DNA from: CBDIBC01 sp965276635
GTDB taxonomy: Bacteria > Actinomycetota > Acidimicrobiia > Acidimicrobiales > Palsa-688
Assembly: GCA_965276635.1 (NCBI GenBank)
Contig: CBDIBC010000003.1
Span: 62,001 to 126,000 of the forward strand
Reading direction: 5' to 3'
Length of the DNA: 64,000 nt
Position numbers and translations under genes: made by a program. Positions 26,783 through 35,672 of the stretch are shown piece by piece. The notes beneath the pieces are model-generated. The model worked only from the letters and a program-made list of their open reading frames with translations, had not been told where the DNA came from and made no database searches. Every line of letters begins with the position of its first letter. Positions within the stretch are counted from its first letter, which is position 1.

Positions 26783-29109
26783 CCCCCGGCTTCCAGAGCG
26801 ACGAATGGACGCTGCGCGAGACCGAGCTGAACCTCGACCGCCTGGCCCAGACCGAGTCGGTGTTCGCCCTGTCGAACGGCCACATCGGCGTGCGGGCCAC
26901 GCTCGACGAGGGCGAGCCGCACGCCCTGCCCGGCACCTACCTGAACTCGTTCTACGAATCGCGGCCGCTGCCGTACGCCGAAGCGGGCTACGGCTACCCC
27001 GAGGACGGCCAGACGGTGGTGAACGTCACCAACGGCAAGCTCATCCGCCTGCTCGTCGACGACGAGCCGTTCGACGTTCGCTACGGGGAGGTCGGCGGCC
27101 ACGAACGGCTGCTCGACATGCGTGCCGGCACGCTGCACCGCCGGACGGAGTGGACCTCGCCCGGCCACCGCACCGTCCGGGTCACCAGCACCCGGATGGT
27201 GTCGCTCACCCAGCGGGCCATCATGGCCATCGAGTGGCAGGTGGAGATGCTCGACGGAGCGGCCCGGGTGGTGGTCCAGTCGGAGCTGGTGGCCAACGAG
27301 GAGGTGCCCCCCACCTCCAGTGACCCGCGGGTGGCCGCCGCACTGGAACGCCCGCTGCGCCACATCGCCCACGACACGCTCGACTCGACCATTCTGATGC
27401 TCCACCAGACCGCCCAGAGCCGGCTGCGGATGGCGGCAGTGGCCCACCACCACGTGGAGGGCCCCGACGACCTGGAGGTCCACAGCGACTCGCAGGAGGA
27501 CGTGGGCCGCTTCACCTGCATCGCCACCCTCCGCCCGGGCCAGACGCTGCGGATCGTCAAGTTCGTGGCGTACGGGTGGTCGGGTGAGCGCTCGGTCCCT
27601 GCTCTGCGCGACCAGGTGGCTGCCGCCCTCTCCGCCGCCCGCCACGTCGGGTGGCACGGCATGCTGGCCGAGCAGGAGGCGTACCTGTCCGACTTCTGGG
27701 ACCGGGCGGACGTCACCATCGACGGTGACCCGCAGCTGCAGCACGCGGTGCGCTTCGCCTTGTTCCACAGCCTGCAGGCCGGCGCCAGGACCGAGGGCCG
27801 GGGCATCCCGGCCAAGGGCCTCACCGGGCCCGGCTACGACGGGCACAAGTTCTGGGACACCGAGAGCTTCGTGCTACCCGTGCTCACCTACACCGTGCCC
27901 GAGGCGGCGGGCGACGCCCTGCGCTGGCGCCACTCGCTGATCGAGACCGCGACGCAGCGGGCGGCCATGCTCGGCCTGCAGGGCTCGGCGTTTGCCTGGC
28001 GCACCATCGCCGGACCGGAGTGCTCTGCGTACTGGCCGGCCGGAACCGCCGCGTTCCACATCAATGCCGCCATCGCCGACGCCGTCCGCCGGTACGTGGC
28101 CGCCGACGGCGGTCTGGGCTGGGAGCGAAGCTACGGCGTGGCCTTGCTCGTGGCCACCGCCCGCCTGTGGGCATCGCTCGGCTGCTTCGACGCCGAAGGC
28201 CGGTTTCGCATCGACGGGGTCACCGGCCCTGACGAGTACAGCGCAGTGGCGGACAACAACGTCTATACCAACCTGATGGCCAAGCGGAACCTGCTCGAGG
28301 CGGCCGACGCGGTGGGCCGCCACCCCGGTTCGTGCGTCGACGTGCGCGCCGCCGAGGTGGCCACCTGGCGGCGGGCGGCGGAGGCCATGACCGTCCCCTT
28401 CGACGATGCTCTCGGGGTCCACCAGCAGTCTGAGGGGTTCACGGCCCACGAGACGTGGGACTTTGACGGCGTCGGCGGCCGATACCCGCTGCTGCTGCAC
28501 TTCCCCTACTTCGACCTCTACCGCAAGCAGGTGGTCAAGCAGGCCGACCTGGTGCTGGCCATGTTCTGCTGCGGCGACGAGTTCACCGACGAGGAGAAGG
28601 CGGCGAACTTCGAGTACTACGAGGCGGTCACCGTCCGCGACTCGTCGCTGTCGGCGTGCACGCAGTCGATCATGGCCGCCGAGACCGGCCACCTGGACCT
28701 GGCCTACGACTACCTGGGTGAGGCCGCGTTCATGGATCTCGACGACCTGGAGCACAACACCAGCGACGGGCTGCACATCGCCTCGCTGGCCGGCGCCTGG
28801 CTGGCGGTCGTCGCCGGCTTCGGCGGCATGCGCGACCACGGCGGCAGGCTCAGCTTCCGGCCCCGGATCCCCGACGCGCTGGCCGGGCTGTCGTTTCGCG
28901 TGGTGTGGAACCAGGCCCGTCTCCAGGTCGACATCCGAGGTGCGGAGACCACCTACTGCGTTGCGGGGGGACCGGTCACCTTTTTCCACCACGGCCAGAC
29001 CGTCGAGCTGGCCGATGGCGGCGAGCAGACGCTGAAGATCCCCCCGATCACGCCCCGCCCCCGACCGCACCAGCCGTCGGGTCGGGTGCCGGCGCGACGC
29101 ATCCCCTGA
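26779..29109 (+). CDS. Glycoside hydrolase family 65 disaccharide phosphorylase
   Basis: 776 residues, the usual length. An N-terminal beta-sandwich (1-290) leads to the (alpha/alpha)6 barrel. The general acid is Glu486 in VTGPDEYSAVADNNVYTN, and HKFWDTESFVLPVL and QADLVLAMF match the substrate and phosphate regions. It splits an alpha-glucosyl disaccharide (maltose, trehalose or kojibiose; not distinguishable here) with phosphate to beta-glucose 1-phosphate and glucose. The mutase next door handles the product. GTG 26779 starts inside the mutase stop. Confidence 0.9.
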   Translation: MTPGFQSDEWTLRETELNLDRLAQTESVFALSNGHIGVRATLDEGEPHALPGTYLNSFYESRPLPYAEAGYGYPEDGQTVVNVTNGKLIRLLVDDEPFDVRYGEVGGHERLLDMRAGTLHRRTEWTSPGHRTVRVTSTRMVSLTQRAIMAIEWQVEMLDGAARVVVQSELVANEEVPPTSSDPRVAAALERPLRHIAHDTLDSTILMLHQTAQSRLRMAAVAHHHVEGPDDLEVHSDSQEDVGRFTCIATLRPGQTLRIVKFVAYGWSGERSVPALRDQVAAALSAARHVGWHGMLAEQEAYLSDFWDRADVTIDGDPQLQHAVRFALFHSLQAGARTEGRGIPAKGLTGPGYDGHKFWDTESFVLPVLTYTVPEAAGDALRWRHSLIETATQRAAMLGLQGSAFAWRTIAGPECSAYWPAGTAAFHINAAIADAVRRYVAADGGLGWERSYGVALLVATARLWASLGCFDAEGRFRIDGVTGPDEYSAVADNNVYTNLMAKRNLLEAADAVGRHPGSCVDVRAAEVATWRRAAEAMTVPFDDALGVHQQSEGFTAHETWDFDGVGGRYPLLLHFPYFDLYRKQVVKQADLVLAMFCCGDEFTDEEKAANFEYYEAVTVRDSSLSACTQSIMAAETGHLDLAYDYLGEAAFMDLDDLEHNTSDGLHIASLAGAWLAVVAGFGGMRDHGGRLSFRPRIPDALAGLSFRVVWNQARLQVDIRGAETTYCVAGGPVTFFHHGQTVELADGGEQTLKIPPITPRPRPHQPSGRVPARRIP

Positions 29110-29131
29110 CGGGGGGCCTGGGCGCAGGCGC

Positions 29132-30601
29132 TCAACCGGCGGGCGCCCGCAGGGCGATGTACTTCGTTTCGAGGTACTCGTCGATGCCGTCGAAGCCGCC
29201 CTCACGGCCGAAGCCGGACTGCTTGACCCCACCGAAGGGGGCGCCGGCGTTGGACACCACGCCCTGGTTCAGCCCGATCATGCCGGTCTGTAGGGCCTCG
29301 GCGGTGCGGATGGCCCGGTCCAGGTCCCGGGTGAAGAGGTAGGAGACCAGCCCGTACTCGGTGGCGTTGGCCGCGGCGATGGCCTCCGATTCGCTCCCGA
29401 AGCGCACGATGGGTGCCACCGGACCGAAGATCTCCTCGCGCAGTAGCCGGGCGTCGGGGGGGACGGCATCGAGGACCGTCGGCTCGAAGAAGTAGCCCGG
29501 CCCGGCGCCGGGATGGCCGCCACAGCGGGCCGTCGCTCCCTGCGCCACCGCGTCGTCGACCAGCTCCGCCACCTTCGACCGCTGCTTGTCGTTGATGAGG
29601 GGGCCGACCCCCACGCCGGCCTCGGTGCCCCGGCCGACGGCGACGGCTGCCATGCGTGCGGTGAGCCGCTCGACGAAGGCGTCGGCCAGCGAATCGTGGA
29701 CGTAGAAGCGGTTGGCCGAGGTGCAGGCCTCGCCACCGTTGCGCATCTTGGCCAGCATGGCGCCGTCGATCGCGGCGTCGAGGTCGGCGTCGGCGAACAC
29801 CAGGAACGGGGCGTTGCCGCCGAGCTCCATGGACACCCGCAGGACCTGGTCGGCCGACTGGCGGATGAGTTGCTTGCCCACGGCGGTGGAGCCGGTGAAG
29901 GACAGCTTGCGGAGGCGCCGGTCGGCGATGAGCGGGCCGGTGGTGGCCGCCGCGTCACTGGTGACGACGATGTTCAACACGCCCTCGGGCAGGCCGGCGT
30001 CCAGCAGGATCTGGCCCAGGGCCAGCGCGCTGAGCGGGGTCAGTTCGGCCGGCTTGAGCACCATGGTGCACCCGGCGGCGATGGCCGGCCCGATCTTCCT
30101 GGTGGCCATGGCCATGGGGAAGTTCCACGGGGTGATGAGCAGCACCGGCCCGACGGGCTGGCGGGTGACCACGACGCGGCTGTTGCCGTCGGGGGCGGTC
30201 CGGTAGTCGCCCCGGATGCGGACGGCCTCCTCGGCGAACCACCGGAAGAAGTCGGCGGCGTAAGCGACCTCCGCCTTGGAGTCGGCCAGCGGCTTGCCCA
30301 TCTCGAGGGTCATGAGCAGCGCCAGCTCGTCGGTCCGGCCCACGATGGCCTCGTAGGCCCGCCGCAGGATCTCGCTGCGGGCTCGGGGGGCGGTGGCCGC
30401 CCACCCGGCCTGCGCCGCGCCGGCAGCCGCCAGGGCGTCGAGGGCGTCGTCGGGGCCGCCGTCGGCCACCTCGGCGAGGGTCTCGCCCGTCGCCGGGTCC
30501 TCCACGTTCAGGCGCCCCCCGTCGGCGGCCGGTCGCCAGGAACCGATCAGCAGGTCGGAGGGGATCGACGCCAACAGGGCCGCCTCGCTGGCGGCGCTCA
30601 C
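29132..30601 (-). CDS. gabD: Succinate-semialdehyde dehydrogenase (NAD(P)+)
   Basis: 489 residues of the aldehyde dehydrogenase family, closest to GabD. TPWNFPMAMATRK and FTGSTAVGKQL bind the cofactor, the catalytic Glu is in MELGGNAPF and the catalytic Cys293 in GGEACTSANRF. It oxidises succinate semialdehyde to succinate, linking GABA or related compounds to the TCA cycle. GTG 30601 has GGAG upstream. It is convergent with the GH65 gene (22-base gap). Confidence 0.93.
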   Translation of the reverse strand: MSAASEAALLASIPSDLLIGSWRPAADGGRLNVEDPATGETLAEVADGGPDDALDALAAAGAAQAGWAATAPRARSEILRRAYEAIVGRTDELALLMTLEMGKPLADSKAEVAYAADFFRWFAEEAVRIRGDYRTAPDGNSRVVVTRQPVGPVLLITPWNFPMAMATRKIGPAIAAGCTMVLKPAELTPLSALALGQILLDAGLPEGVLNIVVTSDAAATTGPLIADRRLRKLSFTGSTAVGKQLIRQSADQVLRVSMELGGNAPFLVFADADLDAAIDGAMLAKMRNGGEACTSANRFYVHDSLADAFVERLTARMAAVAVGRGTEAGVGVGPLINDKQRSKVAELVDDAVAQGATARCGGHPGAGPGYFFEPTVLDAVPPDARLLREEIFGPVAPIVRFGSESEAIAAANATEYGLVSYLFTRDLDRAIRTAEALQTGMIGLNQGVVSNAGAPFGGVKQSGFGREGGFDGIDEYLETKYIALRAPAG

Positions 30602-30611
30602 CGCTCGGAGC

Positions 30612-30676
30612 TCCTCACTGCTGCTCGGTCCTCACTGCTGCTCGGTCCTCACTGCTGCTCGGGTCCCTCACTGCTG
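30612..30676. repeat. 17-bp tandem repeat, three full units and a partial one
   Basis: TCCTCACTGCTGCTCGG occurs at 30612, 30629 and 30646, with a degenerate fourth unit running into the end of the DUF2630 gene. It fills the space between that gene's stop and the gabD start. Confidence 0.9.
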
Positions 30677-30910
30677 ATAGTGCTCGACGGTCGACGACGA
30701 GCGTGGCGCGGCTGTATCGGGGTCCTGGCCGGCGTTCCGCCGGGCCCGGCGTTGGCGGAGCAGGTCCCAGCACTGGTCCAGCTGGACCTCGACCGCCTTG
30801 AGGCGATCCTGGTCGGCGGGAGAGAGGCCCGGGTCGGTATGCGATCGCTCGAGGCGGTGCTCCTCGGCGACCAGCTGGTCGATCTGCGTCACGAGCTCGG
30901 CGTCGTTCAT
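30668..30910 (-). CDS. DUF2630 protein
   Basis: 80 residues. The start IDQLVAEEHRLER and the centre VEVQLDQCWDLLRQRRARR, ending in a short disordered tail, are the full DUF2630 pattern, a small helical hairpin found in actinobacteria. Its role is unknown. ATG 30910 is the family start. It is divergent from the encapsulin operon, with about 140 bases between them. Confidence 0.87.
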   Translation of the reverse strand: MNDAELVTQIDQLVAEEHRLERSHTDPGLSPADQDRLKAVEVQLDQCWDLLRQRRARRNAGQDPDTAAPRSSSTVEHYQQ

Positions 30911-31049
30911 CGTCGGCCAACCTACCCGCCGATCGCGCCTTCCCATCCGGCCGCCACCACGGCCAACGGGCGACGTGGCCGCCACACAGCAGTGCCCTCT
31001 AGGCTGGCTGGCGAACCGCTCCCCTTTGCCCACACTGGAGGTCACCCGA

Positions 31050-31445
31050 GTGGCGGAAAGCGCCGGGCTGCACGAAGCAGCCGACCTACTCTCACCGGCC
31101 ACCATCGACCGGCACCGAGCCATCGCCTCGCTCCAGGAGGAGCTGGAGGCCGTCGACTGGTACGACCAGCGTGCCGACGCCACCACGAACGACGAGCTGC
31201 GCGCCATCCTCGCCCACAACCGCGACGAGGAGAAGGAGCACGCCGTCATGACCCTCGAGTGGCTGCGGCGCCGCGATCCGGCCCTGGACAAGCAGCTGCG
31301 GACCTACCTGTTCACCACTCTCCCGGTCACCGAGGTGGAGGACGAGTCCGCCGCAGCCGGCGATGGTCCCGGGTCCGAGCCAGCCGCCACCACCGCTGCC
31401 GACGGGTCGCTCCGGATCGGCACCTTGCGAGGGGTGGGGCAGTGA
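31050..31445 (+). CDS. Encapsulated ferritin-like protein (EncFtn)
   Basis: 131 residues. Two helices carry the ferroxidase residues known for EncFtn: Glu31 in QEELEAVDWYDQR, then Glu61 and His64 in RDEEKEH, with Trp37 and Tyr38 at the expected places. Two monomers build one iron site, and ten form a ring. After LRTYLFTTLPV comes a flexible linker and the end GSLRIGTLRG, the targeting peptide that binds the shell interior. GTG 31050 has GGAG nine bases before it. The stop overlaps the shell gene start, so cargo and shell are made together. Confidence 0.93.
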   Translation: MAESAGLHEAADLLSPATIDRHRAIASLQEELEAVDWYDQRADATTNDELRAILAHNRDEEKEHAVMTLEWLRRRDPALDKQLRTYLFTTLPVTEVEDESAAAGDGPGSEPAATTAADGSLRIGTLRGVGQ

Positions 31446-32245
31446 ACCACCTGCTGCGGGAGCTCGCCCCCATCTCCGCCGACGCCTGGGCCCAGATCGA
31501 CGACGAGGCCAAGACCCGGCTCACCACCTACCTGGCCGGTCGCCGATTGGTCGACTTCTCCGACCCCGAGGGATGGGACTATTCGGCCCACAACCTGGGC
31601 CGGACGACCGAGGTGGCGTCGCCCGGCGCCGGCGTGCAGGCCCGGCTCCGGCAGGTGGCGCCCCTCCTCGAGCTGCGCGTGCCCTTCATCCTGTTGCGCG
31701 ACGAGATCGCCAACGCGTCCCGAGGCAACAACGCCATCGATCTGGGCCCGCTGGAAGACGCCACCAAGGCCATCGCCCTGGCCGAGAACACCGCCATCTT
31801 CCACGGCTACGCCGCCGGCGGCATCACCGGGATCACCGAGGCAGCCAGCCACGATCCCGTGGCCATCCCGGCCGAGTGGGACGAGTTCCCCCGGGCGGTG
31901 GCGGTCGGTGTCGAGCGCCTGCTGCTGGCCGGCATCCGTGGCCCGTACGGCCTGGCCCTCGGCGACGACGCCTGGGTCGGCGTGGTGGAGGCCACAGAGC
32001 GCGGCAGCACCCTGATCGGTCACCTCGGCTCGATCGTCGACGGCGGCCCCATCGTGTGGGCCCCCGGTGTGCGTGGCGCCATCGTCGTCAGCCAACGCGG
32101 CGGCGACTTCACCATCGACGCCGGCCAGGATCTGTCCATCGGCTACTCCCATCACGACGCTGACACCGTCACTCTCTACCTCGAGGAGAGCTTCACGTTC
32201 AGGGTGGAGGAGCCCGACGCAGCAGTGACCCTGCACCGGCCCTGA
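31442..32245 (+). CDS. Encapsulin shell protein, family 1
   Basis: 267 residues of the HK97-like Linocin_M18 family. The N-terminal helix LLRELAPISADAWAQIDDEA and WDYSAHNLGR line the inner face where cargo peptides dock, and GYSHHDADTVTLYLEESFTF is the conserved end. Sixty copies normally form a 24-nm shell. With the EncFtn cargo coded in the preceding overlapping gene, this is an iron storage/mineralising compartment. GTG 31442 lies in the cargo gene's stop (GTGA). Confidence 0.95.
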   Translation: MNHLLRELAPISADAWAQIDDEAKTRLTTYLAGRRLVDFSDPEGWDYSAHNLGRTTEVASPGAGVQARLRQVAPLLELRVPFILLRDEIANASRGNNAIDLGPLEDATKAIALAENTAIFHGYAAGGITGITEAASHDPVAIPAEWDEFPRAVAVGVERLLLAGIRGPYGLALGDDAWVGVVEATERGSTLIGHLGSIVDGGPIVWAPGVRGAIVVSQRGGDFTIDAGQDLSIGYSHHDADTVTLYLEESFTFRVEEPDAAVTLHRP

Positions 32246-32268
32246 CCGACGGGCCGGCCGGCACCACA

Positions 32269-32284
32269 TGTGACTGTGGTCACA
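32269..32284. promoter_or_regulatory. Exact CRP/FNR-type palindrome between encapsulin and the sigma factor gene
   Basis: TGTGA, six bases, TCACA is the consensus for CRP-family regulators (Cmr/GlxR in actinobacteria). It extends to 8-base arms CATGTGAC / GTCACATG and lies 54 bases before the sigma factor ATG. A rho-independent terminator is less likely, since the stem is short and no T-run follows. Confidence 0.5.
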
Positions 32285-32337
32285 TGGGGTGCCGGCGCGG
32301 CATAAACGCAGCGGTCTCTCCGTTGTCTCATGATGTC

Positions 32338-33384
32338 ATGAGCACCCAGGCCCCCCCCACGACGGTCCGCACCCCATCCCCGCCGGCCACGCCGGCGGCG
32401 GCAGGCACCTCGTCCAGCGCGAGCGGCCAGGGTCGACCGACCCCCCGCACCGGCCGCGCCACCGCCATGGGTGCCGGCCCGGACCTCCTCGGCCTGTACC
32501 TGGACGAGGCCGGGAGCTTCCCCCTGCTGGCCAAGAGCGACGAGATGCGCCTGGGCCAGATCATCCAGGAGGGCCAGGTCGCCCGGGACCAGCTGTCGTC
32601 GGGGGCGCAGCTCACCGCCCGCCAGCGTCGCGACGCCAACCGGCAGGTGTCGGAGGCCGAGCAGGCGTCGGCGCAGTTCATCACCGCCAACCTCCGCCTG
32701 GTCGTGTCGGTGGCCCGCAAGTACCAGTGGTCCGGGCTGCCCTTGAACGACCTGATCCAGGAAGGCAACCTGGGTCTGATCCACGCCGTCGAGAAGTTCG
32801 ACTGGCGCAAGGGCTTCAAGTTCTCCACCTACGCCACCTGGTGGATCCGCCAGGCCATCGGCCGGGCCATCGAGAACACTGCCCACACTGTTCGCGTCCC
32901 CGCCCACGTGGGCGACGAGATCCGCCGGGCCCGCCGCACCCAGAGCGAGCTGGAGGCCAAGCTGGGCCGGCCGGCGACCATGGCCGAGCTGGCCGAGACG
33001 CTGGAGACGACCGAGGCCGCGCTGGCCGAGCTCCTCCGCTACGACGCCGATCCCATGAGCCTCGACGTCGCGGTGGGCGAGGAGGGTGATACCAGCCTCG
33101 GTGACCTGGTGGTGAACCGTTCGGCCGAGTCGCCGTTCGAAGCGGTGGCCGGCAGCCTCCTGCCCGAGCAGGTGGAGCGGTTCCTGTCCATGCTCTCCGA
33201 CGACGAGCGCCAGGTGCTGTGGCTGCGCTACGGCCTGGACCGGGGCGAGCCCCGAACCCAGGGCGAGGTCGGCGAGCAGCTGGACCTGTCGGCCGAGCGG
33301 GTGCGGCGCATCGAGCGCGACGCCATCATCAAGCTGCGCCGCCAGCTGGTGGGCAGCGACGCCCACGACCTGCTGGCCAGCTGA
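32338..33384 (+). CDS. RNA polymerase sigma factor, sigma-70 group 1/2 (HrdB-like)
   Basis: 348 residues. A Pro/Thr/Ala-rich N-terminus (1-45) precedes region 1.2 (PDLLGLYLDEAGSFPLL). Region 2 (LPLNDLIQEGNLGLIHAVEKF, 2.4 TYATWWIRQAIGRAI at 164-178), region 3 and region 4 (TQGEVGEQLDLSAERVRRIE) follow. All parts needed for -10 and -35 recognition are present. The short N-terminus without a long region 1.1 resembles HrdB/SigB-type factors, so it could be primary or an alternative group 2 factor. A CRP-like site precedes it and a long hairpin follows. Confidence 0.9.
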   Translation: MSTQAPPTTVRTPSPPATPAAAGTSSSASGQGRPTPRTGRATAMGAGPDLLGLYLDEAGSFPLLAKSDEMRLGQIIQEGQVARDQLSSGAQLTARQRRDANRQVSEAEQASAQFITANLRLVVSVARKYQWSGLPLNDLIQEGNLGLIHAVEKFDWRKGFKFSTYATWWIRQAIGRAIENTAHTVRVPAHVGDEIRRARRTQSELEAKLGRPATMAELAETLETTEAALAELLRYDADPMSLDVAVGEEGDTSLGDLVVNRSAESPFEAVAGSLLPEQVERFLSMLSDDERQVLWLRYGLDRGEPRTQGEVGEQLDLSAERVRRIERDAIIKLRRQLVGSDAHDLLAS

Positions 33385-33465
33385 GCCTCCGGTCGCCCTG
33401 AGCGATGCCCGGCCGGCCTGAGCGACGCCGGCCGGCCGCCGGTGCTGGCCACGGTGGTTGGGCGC

Positions 33466-33520
33466 GCAACTGGTGGTCGACCTCACCCCGAATATCGAGG
33501 CGAGGTCGACCACCAGTTGC
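33466..33520. terminator. Perfect 19-bp inverted repeat after the sigma factor gene
   Basis: The arms 33466-33484 and 33502-33520 are exactly complementary around a 17-base loop. It lies 82 bases after the sigma factor stop and 48 before gltX, so transcription termination is plausible. There is no T-tract. Confidence 0.6.
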
Positions 33521-33568
33521 CGGCAGGTGTCCAGCCACAGCGGGCGGAGGTGTCACTAGCCTGACGCC

Positions 33569-34954
33569 GTGACCCCCCGCGTCCGCATCGCGCCCAGTCC
33601 GACCGGCTACTTCCATGTCGGCACGGCACGCGCTGCCCTGTTCAACTGGCTGTTCGCCCGCCAGCAGGGTGGCACGTTCGTCCTGCGCATCGAGGACACC
33701 GACCGCAGCCGGAGCGCGGCGGAGCACATCGACGGCATCCAGCGGGCGCTGCACTGGTTGGGCATGGACTGGGACGAGGGCCCCTACTTCCAGTCCCAGC
33801 GCGCCGAGCTGTACGCCGCGGCCGTCGACAAGCTCCTGGTCGACGGCGTGGCCTACGCCTGCGACTGCACGCCGGCCGAGGTGGAGGAGCGGGCCCGGGC
33901 GAGAGGTGGGCCGCCCGGCTACGACGGCCACTGCCGGGACCGCGGGCTCGAGCCGTCGCCCGGCCGCATGGTCCGGGTGCGCACCCCCGACGAGGGCGAG
34001 TCGTCCTTCGTCGACCTGGTCCAGCGGGGCGCCAAGCCTCGACCGTGGTCGGCCATCGAGGACTTCGGGATCCGCAAGTCCAACGGTGATCCGCTGTTCA
34101 TCCTGGCCAACGTGGTCGACGACGCCGACATGACCATCACCCATGTCATCCGAGGCGACGACCACGCCACCAACACCCACAAGTACCTCTTCTTGTGGCA
34201 GGCGCTCGGGTACGGGCCGGCTCCGACCATGGCCCACCTGCCGCTCATCGTCAACGATGCCCGCAAGAAGCTGTCCAAGCGGCGCGACAAGGTGGCGGTG
34301 GAGGACTACCGCGACGAGGGCTACCTGCCCGAAGCGGTGCGCAACTACCTGGTGCTCCTGGGCTGGGCGCCCGGTGGCGACCGTGAGCTGCTGACCGTCG
34401 AGGAGATGATCGCCGAGTTCCGCCTGGAGGACGTCAAGTCGGCGCCGGCCGTCTTCGACATCCGCAAGATGCAGTCGGTGAACGCCGAGTACATCCGGGC
34501 TCTCGATCCGGCCCAGCTGGTGGCCCGGGCCGGCAGCTGGTTGGAGGCCCGCTGGTCCCCGCTCGCCCCCCTGATCCAGGAGCGGGCCCGCACGCTGGCC
34601 GAGGTCTACGACATGGCTGCGTTCCTGGTGCTCCCCAAGCCGGTCATCGATGGTGAGGAGTGGGACAAAGGTGTGCGGAAGTTGCCGGCATTCCGTGCCG
34701 TCCTGGAGGCCGCGGTCGACCGGTTTGCCACCGTCGAGTGGGAGGCCGACGCGCTCAAGGAGGCGACGAGCGCGGCTGGCGAGGCGTGCGGGGTTCCCCA
34801 GCTCGGTAAGGCCCAGGCGCCGGTGCGCCTGGCCGTGACCGGCCGCAGCGTGGGGCCGCCACTGTTCGAGTCGCTCGTGGTCCTCGGCCGCGACCGCACC
34901 CTGGAGCGGCTACGGGCCGGACTGGACCGCCTGGGAGTGCCGGAGCCGGGATGA
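33569..34954 (+). CDS. gltX: Glutamyl-tRNA synthetase
   Basis: 461 residues, class I. The HIGH-type motif is PSPTGYFHVGTAR near residue 10 and the KMSKS-type motif KKLSKRRDK near 235. CDC...H/C residues near 95-130 could hold a zinc ion in the acceptor-binding insertion. It charges tRNA-Glu, and probably also tRNA-Gln through the indirect amidotransferase route used by actinobacteria. tRNA-Gln and tRNA-Glu genes lie within 3 kb downstream. Its stop overlaps the next ATG. Confidence 0.95.
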   Translation: MTPRVRIAPSPTGYFHVGTARAALFNWLFARQQGGTFVLRIEDTDRSRSAAEHIDGIQRALHWLGMDWDEGPYFQSQRAELYAAAVDKLLVDGVAYACDCTPAEVEERARARGGPPGYDGHCRDRGLEPSPGRMVRVRTPDEGESSFVDLVQRGAKPRPWSAIEDFGIRKSNGDPLFILANVVDDADMTITHVIRGDDHATNTHKYLFLWQALGYGPAPTMAHLPLIVNDARKKLSKRRDKVAVEDYRDEGYLPEAVRNYLVLLGWAPGGDRELLTVEEMIAEFRLEDVKSAPAVFDIRKMQSVNAEYIRALDPAQLVARAGSWLEARWSPLAPLIQERARTLAEVYDMAAFLVLPKPVIDGEEWDKGVRKLPAFRAVLEAAVDRFATVEWEADALKEATSAAGEACGVPQLGKAQAPVRLAVTGRSVGPPLFESLVVLGRDRTLERLRAGLDRLGVPEPG

Positions 34955-35628
34955 GCCTCACCGCGACCGACCCGGCCGTGGTGCCAGCTGTCGGCCGGCG
35001 ACCGGTGAGGGGGCGCCGGCGCGTGGTTCTGCAGGTCGTCGCCCTCTTCGTGGCCGGCGTCGTCGGCTACCTCGCCGTGTCCTACTGGCAGGTCTGGCAG
35101 GCCGCCCACCAGGACCAGGCCCGACCGGTACAGGCCATCGTGGTGTTAGGCGCCGCCCAGTACGACGGGGTGCCGTCCCCGGACCTGGCCGCCCGCCTCG
35201 ACCACACCCTGCTGCTCTGGCACGAGCGCCTGGCGCCGGTCGTGGTCGTCACCGGCGGAAAGGAGCGCGGCGACCGCTACACCGAGGCCGCCGCGGGAGC
35301 CAACTACCTGGCCGCGAGAGGTGTGGCCCAAGCTGACATCCTGCGCGAGGTGGCGGGCCGCAACACCTGGGAGTCGTTGCAGTCGGCGGCCGCCTTCCTC
35401 GAGGCCCGAGGCATCCGGCGGGTGCTGCTCGTCTCCGACCCGTTCCACGACGAGCGCATCCTGCTGATGACCTCCGAGCTCGGTCTCACCTCCTACGTGT
35501 CGCCCACCCCGACGTCGCCGCTCGGCCACGACGCCGTCGACGGCCACTACGTCCGCGAGACCTTGGAGGTGGCGGCCGGGCGCATCGTGGGGTTCCGGGC
35601 CCTCGTCGGGCTGGGCGACCGCATCTGA
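34951..35628 (+). CDS. DUF218/SanA-like membrane protein
   Basis: 225 residues. A basic N-terminus and one membrane helix (VVLQVVALFVAGVVGYLAV) anchor a DUF218 domain: AIVVLGAAQYDGVPSPDL, VVVTGGKERGD, AEAAAGANYLAARGV and NTWESLQSAA. Proteins of this family act in envelope integrity or vancomycin tolerance (SanA, YdcF), but the enzymatic role is not settled. ATG overlaps the gltX stop (ATGA), so the two are cotranscribed. Confidence 0.87.
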   Translation: MSLTATDPAVVPAVGRRPVRGRRRVVLQVVALFVAGVVGYLAVSYWQVWQAAHQDQARPVQAIVVLGAAQYDGVPSPDLAARLDHTLLLWHERLAPVVVVTGGKERGDRYTEAAAGANYLAARGVAQADILREVAGRNTWESLQSAAAFLEARGIRRVLLVSDPFHDERILLMTSELGLTSYVSPTPTSPLGHDAVDGHYVRETLEVAAGRIVGFRALVGLGDRI

Positions 35629-35672
35629 CGGTTCGTTGCTCGCCGGTGCGGCCGCTAGAGTGACGATGCCCT

